In this document: positions 6,427 through 12,347 of the stretch, in pieces
How the letters are laid out: the number at the start of each line of letters is the position of its first letter
Position numbering within the stretch: position 1 is the first letter of the stretch
Origin: Clostridia bacterium
GTDB lineage: Bacteria > Bacillota > Clostridia > Lachnospirales > Cellulosilyticaceae
Length of the DNA stretch: 12,347 nt
Assembly (NCBI GenBank): GCA_029256345.1
Contig: JAQSYC010000028.1
Span: 1-12,347, forward strand
Direction of reading: 5' to 3'
The notes under the pieces: generated by a model
What the model saw: the letters and a program-made list of their open reading frames with translations, nothing else
The model's database searches: none
Told to the model about the DNA's origin: nothing
Position numbers and translations under genes: made by a program

Positions 6427-7398
6427 ATGAAAAAAATAAGTATTGTTATTCCCATGTATTGTGAGGAAGACATGGTTACAGCCTGCTATCAAAAATTATC
6501 TTGTGTTATGCAGAGCATTTTATCCTACACCTATGAACTTATCTTTGTAAACGACGGCAGTCAGGATGCTACACTTTCTCTCCTTGAAGAAGTCTCCGCC
6601 AGCGACAGACACGTCAAAGTAATAAGCCTTTCCAGAAACTTTGGACATCAGGCAGCTGTTACCTGCGGTATCACTCACGCCTCTGGGGCAGCTGTTGTGA
6701 TTATTGACGCTGACCTGCAAGACCCTCCGGAGACCATTTGTGATATGATTAAACTTTGGGAAGAAGGTTATGACGTGGTGTACGGCAAAAGAAAAAAACG
6801 CAGCGGCGAAACTTTTTTTAAACTGCTTTCAGCCAAGCTCTTCTACAGAATGCTAAACCATTTATCGGATACGACTATTCCTTTGGATACAGGCGACTTT
6901 AGACTAATTGATAAAAAGGTTGCCTCTGTACTGATTAACCTCAAAGAACATAATCGTTTTTTAAGAGGACTTGTTCCCTGGTGCGGATTTAGACAAATTG
7001 CCCTCATCTATGAAAGAAATCCCCGCCTTGCAGGCGAGACCAAATACCCTTTTAATAAGATGATTAAACTTGCAGTAGATGGTATCATCTCTTTTTCATC
7101 TAAGCCCCTCAAGCTTATTATGAAACTCGGTATCGTGGCCATTCTTATTGATTTGATACTATTAGGTTATTATGCGGCAGCCCTCATTATCCCTAGCAGT
7201 ACGGTTGTCCCTGCTATGGCTTGGCTTATCATTATTATTTCTTTTTTTGGAAGCATACAACTTATTTCAATAGGTATATTAGGCGAATATATAGGGCGTA
7301 TGTATGATGAGAGCAAAAATAGACCCCTTTACATCATCGATAAAACCTATAACATTCCCTCGAAAAGAACCACTTTCAAAAAAAACAGCTTGTATTAG
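6427..7398 (+). CDS. Family 2 glycosyltransferase, membrane-anchored, polyprenyl-phosphate type (GtrB/dolichol-phosphate mannosyltransferase-like)
   Basis: A 323-aa GT-A enzyme likely to transfer a sugar from a nucleotide-sugar to undecaprenyl phosphate at the inner face of the membrane, supplying sugar for later modification of wall or surface polymers. It starts with SIVIPMYCEE, then has VNDGS (41-45), the metal-binding DAD at 94-96 within DADLQDPPE, and NPRLAGETKYPF (198-209), typical of the GtrB/DPM1-like group. Two C-terminal membrane helices lie at about 233-254 and 263-286. Length matches relatives of about 310-340 aa. An AAGG about 6 nt upstream of the ATG serves as ribosome binding site. 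The stop codon lies inside the terminator hairpin, so the gene is monocistronic. No flippase or membrane mannosyl/glucosyltransferase partner is adjacent, so the sugar and acceptor cannot be named. Confidence 0.9.
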   Translation: MKKISIVIPMYCEEDMVTACYQKLSCVMQSILSYTYELIFVNDGSQDATLSLLEEVSASDRHVKVISLSRNFGHQAAVTCGITHASGAAVVIIDADLQDPPETICDMIKLWEEGYDVVYGKRKKRSGETFFKLLSAKLFYRMLNHLSDTTIPLDTGDFRLIDKKVASVLINLKEHNRFLRGLVPWCGFRQIALIYERNPRLAGETKYPFNKMIKLAVDGIISFSSKPLKLIMKLGIVAILIDLILLGYYAAALIIPSSTVVPAMAWLIIIISFFGSIQLISIGILGEYIGRMYDESKNRPLYIIDKTYNIPSKRTTFKKNSLY

Positions 7399-7409
7399 CT
7401 GTCTTTTTT
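7385..7409 (+). terminator. Intrinsic terminator overlapping the glycosyltransferase stop codon
   Basis: ACAGCT (7385-7390) pairs with AGCTGT (7397-7402) around a 6-nt loop and is followed by C and six T residues. A run of A residues precedes it. The TAG stop (7396-7398) straddles the loop and the right arm, so the end of the coding sequence forms the hairpin. The stem is short but the U tract is good. Confidence 0.7.
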
Positions 7410-7501
7410 GATTTCGGTTTTACTTTATTCTCATTAAAATATACAAAATAAGTTTGGTCATTTTTTGTTTTCTATTGATGTTTAATAATATTTTGAAAAA
7501 T

Positions 7502-7569
7502 AAACCATTTATAGATTGAAATTAGGTTAAAAATTTAATATGATAGAGTGAGTAGTATTTAAATGGTTT
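7502..7569. repeat. 10-bp perfect inverted repeat bracketing the BMP lipoprotein promoter
   Basis: AAACCATTTA at 7502-7511 and its exact reverse complement TAAATGGTTT at 7560-7569 lie just upstream of the -35 box and just downstream of the predicted transcription start. Only the right copy would be transcribed, so this is not an RNA hairpin. It fits a pair of operator half-sites or operators 58 bp apart. The regulator is unknown. Confidence 0.4.
7516..7544 (+). promoter_or_regulatory. Sigma-A-type promoter of the nucleoside-binding lipoprotein gene
   Basis: TTGAAA (7516-7521) is followed after exactly 17 bp by TATGAT (7539-7544). Transcription should begin near 7551, giving a leader of about 70 nt. 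The A/T-rich DNA upstream (7440-7510) could act as an UP element. The leader holds a weak A/U stem of TAGTATTT (7553-7560) with AAATACTA (7580-7587), but no purine riboswitch core was recognised. Confidence 0.78.
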
Positions 7570-7619
7570 TAATTACATAAAATACTATCTACAAAATATT
7601 GAATGGTGGTGACATTAAA

Positions 7620-8717
7620 ATGAAGAAAAAACATTTAGCTTTAGTTCTTAGCGGACTTATGGCTATGAGTCTGTTTACAGGCTGTGGTGGAACAAAACAA
7701 GAAGCTAGCAGTAAGTTCGAACCTATCAAAACAGATCTCAAAGTAGGTATGGTAACTGATGCGGGTACCATTGATGACAAATCTTTTAATCAAGGAACTT
7801 GGGAAGGTATTCTTGGTTCAGGGACAAGTTCAAAATACTTAAAACCAGCCGGTACTACAGAAGCTGATTACTTAAAAGAAATCACTAATCTCTATGACGC
7901 AGGTTATAAATTTATCGTAACACCTGGTTTCAAATTTGAAACAGCTATTTTTCAGGCTCAAGATAAATACCCTGATGCAAAATTTGTCATTATAGATGGT
8001 AATCCTCATAACGGAGACTACAATCCTGTTGTAAAGGAAAATACGGTAGCTATTTTCTTTGCTGAACATGAATCTGGTTTTACAGCTGGTGTCGCTACTG
8101 CGCTTCAGCTTAAAGAAGGCGAGTTAGGATTTATCGGCGGTATGGAAATTCCAGCTGTTCAAAAATTCAACTGGGGCTTCCAACAAGGTGTTAAATATGC
8201 CAATGAAAATCTAGGAACTTCTGTTTCTATGAAAGAAGAAAACGTTGTATATCAAGGTTCATTTGACAACGTAGCAGCTGGTCAGCAGCTTGCTGCACAA
8301 ATGTATGATAAAGGCGTAAAAGCTATCTTTACAGCTGCAGGCGGCGTTGGTGTTGGTGCTATCACTGAAGCTAAAGCAAGAGCTACTAATGGCGAAGAAG
8401 TTTGGGTTATTGGTGTAGACGTTGACCAATATGCCGAAGGTATTTATGATGAAAAAGCCGGTAAATCTATCATTCTTACATCAGCTATGAAATATATTGA
8501 CCTGTCAGCTTATGATATGATCAAAGCTGAAGCCGAAGGTACTTTCCCTGGCGGTCAAATTTTAACATTTGATGCAAAAAATGATGGTATCGGTATTCCA
8601 CCTGCAAATCCTAACTTAAGTGAAGATACTATCTCAAAGACAAATGAAGTTTTTGAAAAAATCAAATCTGGTGAGATTGTAGTTGCTAGTGAAAATGATG
8701 GTACACTTATTAAATAA
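7620..8717 (+). CDS. BMP-family nucleoside-binding lipoprotein of an ABC importer (PnrA/NupN-like)
   Basis: The extracellular substrate-binding component of a nucleoside importer, anchored to the membrane by lipid. The 365-aa precursor has a lipoprotein signal peptide (KKK near the start, hydrophobic core, then LFTGC) with the lipidated Cys at residue 22. The mature part shows the BMP-family layout: VGMVTDAGTIDDKSFNQGTW (42-61), which carries the conserved Asp and Asn of the purine-nucleoside site, then AEHESGFTAGVATAL, GFIGGMEIPAVQKFNWGFQQG, and IFTAAGGVGVGA. I chose ATG 7620 because GGTGGTGA lies about 8 nt upstream and the signal peptide then starts MKKK. A TTG at 7599 in frame is not needed. 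Homologues include Treponema PnrA and Bacillus NupN (YufN). The ATPase and permease genes follow after a terminator, so this protein is probably made in excess, as is common for binding proteins. Exact nucleoside preference is not readable. Confidence 0.93.
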   Translation: MKKKHLALVLSGLMAMSLFTGCGGTKQEASSKFEPIKTDLKVGMVTDAGTIDDKSFNQGTWEGILGSGTSSKYLKPAGTTEADYLKEITNLYDAGYKFIVTPGFKFETAIFQAQDKYPDAKFVIIDGNPHNGDYNPVVKENTVAIFFAEHESGFTAGVATALQLKEGELGFIGGMEIPAVQKFNWGFQQGVKYANENLGTSVSMKEENVVYQGSFDNVAAGQQLAAQMYDKGVKAIFTAAGGVGVGAITEAKARATNGEEVWVIGVDVDQYAEGIYDEKAGKSIILTSAMKYIDLSAYDMIKAEAEGTFPGGQILTFDAKNDGIGIPPANPNLSEDTISKTNEVFEKIKSGEIVVASENDGTLIK

Positions 8718-8767
8718 TCGGGTTTTTAGAATTTTAGAGCATTTTTTATAAGTATTTCCTAAGTAAC

Positions 8768-8796
8768 AAAAAAAGACGGAAAATCCGTCTTTTTTT
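8768..8796. terminator. Intrinsic terminator after the binding-protein gene
   Basis: AGACGGA (8774-8780) and TCCGTCT (8784-8790) form a perfect 7-bp stem with a 3-nt loop. It is flanked by A residues (8768-8773) and T residues (8790-8796) that extend the pairing. It is strong in both directions on paper. It lies 50 bp beyond the lipoprotein stop and 59 bp before the ATPase start, so it should lower or separate ATPase and permease expression. Confidence 0.92.
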
Positions 8797-8807
8797 AATA
8801 TAATACC

Positions 8808-8848
8808 TTATAAATAAATATGAATGTTATATAATAGAGTAAAGGAGG
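8808..8848 (+). promoter_or_regulatory. Possible weak promoter and strong ribosome binding site before the ATPase gene
   Basis: TATAAT at 8830-8835 has only a poor TTATAA (8808-8813) 16 bp upstream. Transcription from it would start almost at the AAAGGAGG site (8841-8848), leaving an unusually short leader. A second TATAAT at 8799-8804 has no -35 box. The ribosome binding site itself is excellent, 7 nt before the ATG. Expression may instead depend on read-through of the upstream terminator. Confidence 0.3.
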
Positions 8849-8855
8849 CGAAACC

Positions 8856-10382
8856 ATGGATTATGTAGTAGAAATGCTCAATATAAGAAAAGAGTTCCCT
8901 GGTATTGTTGCAAACGATAATATTACGCTTCAGCTTAAGCGTGGTGAAGTCCATGCTCTTCTTGGAGAAAATGGCGCTGGGAAATCTACTCTTATGGGGA
9001 TGCTTTTCGGGATGTATCATCCCGATTTAGGCAGTATTAAAATAAATGGTTCAGAAGTCAAAATTGCCAATCCCAATGTTGCCAATGATCTTGGAATTGG
9101 TATGGTTCATCAACATTTTAAGCTTGTACACAATTTTACAACCACTCAAAATATCATTTTGGGTATCGAGCCTAAAAAGGGGTTAACTGTAGATATCAAA
9201 TCAGCTACCACAAAGGTGGCCGAGCTTTCCAAACGCTACGGTTTAAATGTAGATCCTTCTGCTAAAATTGAAGATATTTCAGTAGGTATGCAGCAACGGG
9301 TTGAAATTCTAAAAATGCTTTACAGAAATGCAGAAATCCTCATTTTTGATGAACCTACAGCTGTACTTACTCCTCAAGAGATTAACGATTTGATGGAGAT
9401 TATGAAAAACCTTATCCAAGAAGGCAAATCGATTATTTTGATTACCCACAAACTTAAAGAAATCAAAGCTGTAGCAGATCGCTGTACAGTGATTCGCCGC
9501 GGAAAATACATTGGCACTGTTGATGTTAAAAGTACCTCTGAAATGGAAATGGCTAAAATGATGGTAGGCCGACCTGTCTCTTTCAAAGTCACCAAAATAC
9601 CAAGTACTCCCAAGGATACTATCTTAAAAATAGATAATCTATGTGTACAAAATAATAAAAAAGTGCTTGGACTCAAAAACTTTTCTCTTGAGGTAAGAGC
9701 TGGAGAAATTGTAGGTATAGCTGGTGTTGAAGGCAATGGACAAAGTGAATTGGTTGAAGCCATCACAGGTCTTAGAAAAATCGAAAGTGGCTCCGTCGTC
9801 GTCAAAGATCAGCCCATCAATACCCTTTCAGTAAAAAAACGTATTGATATGGGCATTGCTCACATTCCCGAAGACCGCCACAAGAGAGGTCTGATTCTTG
9901 ACTATACTGTAGAAGACAATATGATTTTAGAAATATATCATAAAGAACCCTTCTCAAGATACAAGCTGCTCAACAGACCTGCTATTCATAGCTATGCTGA
10001 TAAAATCATTGCAGATTTTGATGTAAGAGCTGGTGAAGGAGGAGCCTCTTATGCCCGTTCTTTATCTGGTGGCAACCAACAAAAAGCTATTATCGGCCGC
10101 GAAATTGCCCTGGATCCAGATCTTCTTATCGCTGTTCAGCCGACTAGAGGTCTTGATGTAGGCTCCATTGAGTACATTCATAAAAGACTTATAGAACAGC
10201 GTGATAAAGGGAAAGCTGTACTCCTTGTTTCTCTGGAATTAGATGAGGTCATGAATGTTTCTGACAGGATAGCTATTGTTAATAATGGTGAACTCATAGG
10301 TATTGTCCAAGCTAGCGAAACCAATGAAAATGAAATAGGCCTTATGATGGCAGGTGTAAAGGGGGAAGACAGACATGAATAA
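8856..10382 (+). CDS. ATPase of nucleoside ABC importer, two fused nucleotide-binding domains (NupO-like)
   Basis: This 508-aa cytoplasmic protein powers nucleoside uptake by the neighbouring permeases. The first domain has a full Walker A GENGAGKST (37-45), Q-loop at Q86 (HQHF), signature ISVGMQQ (141-147), Walker B ILIFDEP (161-167) and H-loop H198. The second domain has a degenerate Walker A (GVEGNGQS, 290-297, without Lys), a perfect signature LSGGNQQ (403-409), a degenerate Walker B (LLIAVQPTRGLDV) and Ser459 where the H-loop His would be. This one-active-site pattern is normal for double-domain sugar and nucleoside importers (the RbsA/YufO group), so it is not decay. Length about 510 aa is normal. 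The start has AAAGGAGG 7 nt upstream. It overlaps the first permease gene by 8 bp, which implies translational coupling. Confidence 0.95.
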   Translation: MDYVVEMLNIRKEFPGIVANDNITLQLKRGEVHALLGENGAGKSTLMGMLFGMYHPDLGSIKINGSEVKIANPNVANDLGIGMVHQHFKLVHNFTTTQNIILGIEPKKGLTVDIKSATTKVAELSKRYGLNVDPSAKIEDISVGMQQRVEILKMLYRNAEILIFDEPTAVLTPQEINDLMEIMKNLIQEGKSIILITHKLKEIKAVADRCTVIRRGKYIGTVDVKSTSEMEMAKMMVGRPVSFKVTKIPSTPKDTILKIDNLCVQNNKKVLGLKNFSLEVRAGEIVGIAGVEGNGQSELVEAITGLRKIESGSVVVKDQPINTLSVKKRIDMGIAHIPEDRHKRGLILDYTVEDNMILEIYHKEPFSRYKLLNRPAIHSYADKIIADFDVRAGEGGASYARSLSGGNQQKAIIGREIALDPDLLIAVQPTRGLDVGSIEYIHKRLIEQRDKGKAVLLVSLELDEVMNVSDRIAIVNNGELIGIVQASETNENEIGLMMAGVKGEDRHE

Positions 10383-11493
10383 GGCAGGCATTATTTCACT
10401 TATATCCGTATTTCTAGGGCTTTTAGCAGGTGCTGTCCTTATGATAATTACCGGACATAATCCATTTGTAGGCTTTATGTATCTGATTCAAGGCGGCACT
10501 TTAACCTTAGAGCGTATCGGCAATACTTTGGCTACAGCCACTCCGCTTATTTTAACAGGTTTATCTGTAACTTTCGCTTTCAAAACAGGTCTCTTTAATA
10601 TAGGCACCCCAGGACAAATGCTCTTTGGTGGATTTTGTGCTACAGCTGTTGGATTGACTAGCAACCTTCCTAGTATCTTGTTACTCCCCCTGATGCTGCT
10701 TGCAGGTTTTCTAGGCGGTGCGCTATTTGCTTTTATTCCCGGGCTTTTAAAAGCTGTTTTTAATGTACATGAGGTGGTTTCTTCTATTATGATGAACTGG
10801 ATAAGCTTTTGGATTGTTTATTACACGATTCAGGCTTATTTCAAAGGCAATATGGAGACTGAATCAAGGTTACTGGCAGACAGTGCTACCTTAAGAGCAC
10901 CTTGGCTGTCTAATCTTTTTGGAGGCTCCTACATCAATTTAGGCCTTCTTATTGCAATTCTCTGTGTAGCTGTTGTTGCTTTTATACTTAATAAAACAAC
11001 TTTTGGTTATGAATTAAAATCAGTTGGTTTTAATCGACATGCCGCTGAATACGGTGGGATTTCTGTTAATAAAAATATTATTTTATCTATGATGATCTCT
11101 GGTGGTCTTGCAGGCCTTGCAGGAGTTATGCAATATGCTGGCAATGCCAATAATATACAGATTGGGGTCATGCCCTCCCAAGGTTTTGATGGTATCGCTG
11201 TTGCACTTCTCGGAGGCATCACACCCATTGGCTCATTATTTTCAGCTTTATTTTTTGGACTTCTTTATTCAGGCCGTGGTTTTATGAATGCTATGACAGA
11301 TGTTCCTCCTGAAATTGCAGATACAATCATAGCAACAATTATCTATTTCGCAGCCACTAGCATCCTTGTGGAACGCTTATTAGATAAGTTTTCTAAATCC
11401 CGTAAAACAGCTCAGCTATCTGAAGCTACCACTGCCGACCCGCTTTATCCAGATAGTTCTGAAAAAAATACTGAAGACAAGGGGGATAACTAA
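10375..11493 (+). CDS. Nucleoside ABC importer permease, first subunit (NupP-like)
   Basis: A 372-aa integral membrane protein of the BPD_transp_2 (branched-chain amino acid/ribose-type) permease family. It has a hydrophobic N-terminal helix (about 6-26) and further helices at about 52-70, 84-122, 135-155, 188-206, 232-252, 270-295 and 312-332. FNIGTPGQM (about 74-82) is a conserved motif of this group. The cytoplasmic loop FNRHAAEYGGISVNKN (about 219-234) is the place expected to contact the ATPase. The last 35 or so residues form a charged, low-complexity tail. The start codon lies within the end of the ATPase gene, with a G-rich Shine-Dalgarno-like AAGGGGG about 11 nt upstream. It pairs with the second permease, whose gene begins 2 bp later, to form the heterodimeric channel. 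Helix borders are by eye. Confidence 0.92.
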   Translation: MNKAGIISLISVFLGLLAGAVLMIITGHNPFVGFMYLIQGGTLTLERIGNTLATATPLILTGLSVTFAFKTGLFNIGTPGQMLFGGFCATAVGLTSNLPSILLLPLMLLAGFLGGALFAFIPGLLKAVFNVHEVVSSIMMNWISFWIVYYTIQAYFKGNMETESRLLADSATLRAPWLSNLFGGSYINLGLLIAILCVAVVAFILNKTTFGYELKSVGFNRHAAEYGGISVNKNIILSMMISGGLAGLAGVMQYAGNANNIQIGVMPSQGFDGIAVALLGGITPIGSLFSALFFGLLYSGRGFMNAMTDVPPEIADTIIATIIYFAATSILVERLLDKFSKSRKTAQLSEATTADPLYPDSSEKNTEDKGDN

Positions 11494-11495
11494 CG

Positions 11496-12347
11496 ATGTG
11501 GCAAATTATTGAACAAATTTTCCCTTATGCAGTAGCTTATACTATACCGCTGCTTATTACCGCTTTAGGCGCTCTCTATTGTGAAAGAAGTGGTATTGTA
11601 AATATTGGTTTGGATGGCCTTATGATTATCGGCGCTTTCTCTAGCGGATTAACTATCTTTTCACTTCAAAGTTTGTTTACTGGCGGAATCTGGACCATTT
11701 GGGTAGGCCTTATTGCTTCCATGGTTGTTGGTGCTTTGTTTTCATTACTCCATGCATTTGCAAGTATTAATCTCAAGGCTAACCAAGTTATAAGCGGAAC
11801 AGCTATTAATATGATGGCAGGTTCTCTTACCATCTTTTTAGCACGAAACATGACCGGCAGCGGTAATATTCGTTTAACAAATAGTCTCAACAAACAAAAT
11901 ATCGGATTTCTAAAAGACATTCCCTTTATTGGCCCTCTGTTTTTCAGAAATACTTATGCCACTACTTGGCTAGTTCTCATTATTTTAATTGTTTTTACCT
12001 TTATACTTTACAAAACTTCTTTTGGCCTACAGCTGCGCGCCTGTGGCGAGCATCCTCATGCAGCAGATGCAGCAGGTATCAATGTTGCTCGTATGCGCTA
12101 TATTGGGGTGCTTATATCTGGTGCTTTTGCAGGACTTGGAGGAGGTATTTACCTAGTTACTTTCTCTGGAGAGTTTAATGGCAGTGTAGCCGGCTTTGGA
12201 TTTCTCGCTTTAGCCGCCCTTATATTTGGTCAGTGGAAGCCTTTAGGGATTTTAGCAACTACCTTATTTTTTGGTTTTGCAAGTACCGTTTCTAACGTTT
12301 CTCAGGTTATTCCTGAATTCGCTAAGATTCCTTCCGTATTCCTCAAA
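11496..12347 (+). CDS. Nucleoside ABC importer permease, second subunit (NupQ-like), cut by right window edge
   Basis: The first 284 residues of a second BPD_transp_2 permease; the frame remains open to the last base. It starts MWQIIEQIFPYAVAYTIPLL, then CERSGIVNIGLDGLMIIGAF (29-48), a hallmark of the nucleoside-type permeases. It also has NLKANQVISGTAINMM (92-107) and the ATPase-contact loop LRACGEHPHAADAAGINV (180-197). At least six hydrophobic segments are visible. The ATG lies 2 bp after the previous stop, with a GGGGG stretch (11481-11485) about 10 nt upstream. Relatives are about 300-320 aa, so only a few dozen residues are missing. Genes that often follow in such clusters, such as cytidine deaminase or nucleoside phosphorylase, would lie outside the window. 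Confidence 0.92.
   Translation, partial: MWQIIEQIFPYAVAYTIPLLITALGALYCERSGIVNIGLDGLMIIGAFSSGLTIFSLQSLFTGGIWTIWVGLIASMVVGALFSLLHAFASINLKANQVISGTAINMMAGSLTIFLARNMTGSGNIRLTNSLNKQNIGFLKDIPFIGPLFFRNTYATTWLVLIILIVFTFILYKTSFGLQLRACGEHPHAADAAGINVARMRYIGVLISGAFAGLGGGIYLVTFSGEFNGSVAGFGFLALAALIFGQWKPLGILATTLFFGFASTVSNVSQVIPEFAKIPSVFLK

Noticed and set aside
7551..7619. Purine riboswitch in front of the nucleoside-binding lipoprotein
   Set aside because: The leader is about 70 nt, has no recognisable three-way junction core, and no terminator precedes the start codon.
8856..10382. Missing Walker A lysine and Walker B acidic residues in the second ATPase domain, first read as decay
   Set aside because: This degenerate second site is the normal pattern in double-domain sugar and nucleoside importers; the rest of the domain is intact.
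11666..11920. 84-codon minus-strand frame inside the second permease gene
   Set aside because: It is a shadow of the plus-strand permease, which runs open from 11496 to the window end with clear family motifs.

Overview
The window looks like a stretch of chromosome from a low-GC, Gram-positive, Clostridia-type bacterium, probably Lachnospirales-like. The evidence is strong AGGAGG-type ribosome binding sites, sigma-A-like promoters (TTGAAA or TTGTAA, 17 bp, TATAAT-like), U-tract terminators, a lipoprotein signal, and a secreted amidase with copper-amine-oxidase-type wall-binding domains. The species assignment is inference. No insertion sequence, phage gene, CRISPR array, tRNA or rRNA was seen, and the sequence reads as core housekeeping chromosome.

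Left part (1-4650, all minus strand): an aspartate-family (threonine) biosynthesis operon. In transcription order it carries an ACT-domain regulator of the PheB/ThrR type, homoserine dehydrogenase (hom), an archaeal-type cofactor-independent phosphoglycerate mutase homologue of the kind proposed to act as a homoserine kinase, aspartokinase (lysC), and a classical GHMP homoserine kinase (thrB, cut by the left edge). One clear promoter lies upstream of the regulator, with three copies of an AAGTGATAAA-like repeat around it. The aspartokinase gene contains a strong internal ribosome binding site and ATG that would produce a separate regulatory beta subunit. A terminator-like hairpin lies between lysC and thrB.

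Middle (4730-7410): two divergently transcribed envelope genes. One encodes a secreted N-acetylmuramoyl-L-alanine amidase (minus) and the other a membrane-anchored family 2 glycosyltransferase (plus). Each has its own promoter region and terminator.

Right part (7500-12347, plus strand): a nucleoside ABC importer of the PnrA/NupNOPQ type. It comprises a BMP-family lipoprotein, a double-domain ATPase, and two permeases, the second cut by the right edge. The lipoprotein gene has its own strong promoter and terminator, so it is probably made in excess over the ATPase and permeases, whose genes are tightly packed. No purine riboswitch was recognised.

I see no wholly new system. The points most worth checking are the regulatory repeats at the two main promoters, the two candidate homoserine kinases in one operon, and the internal aspartokinase start.
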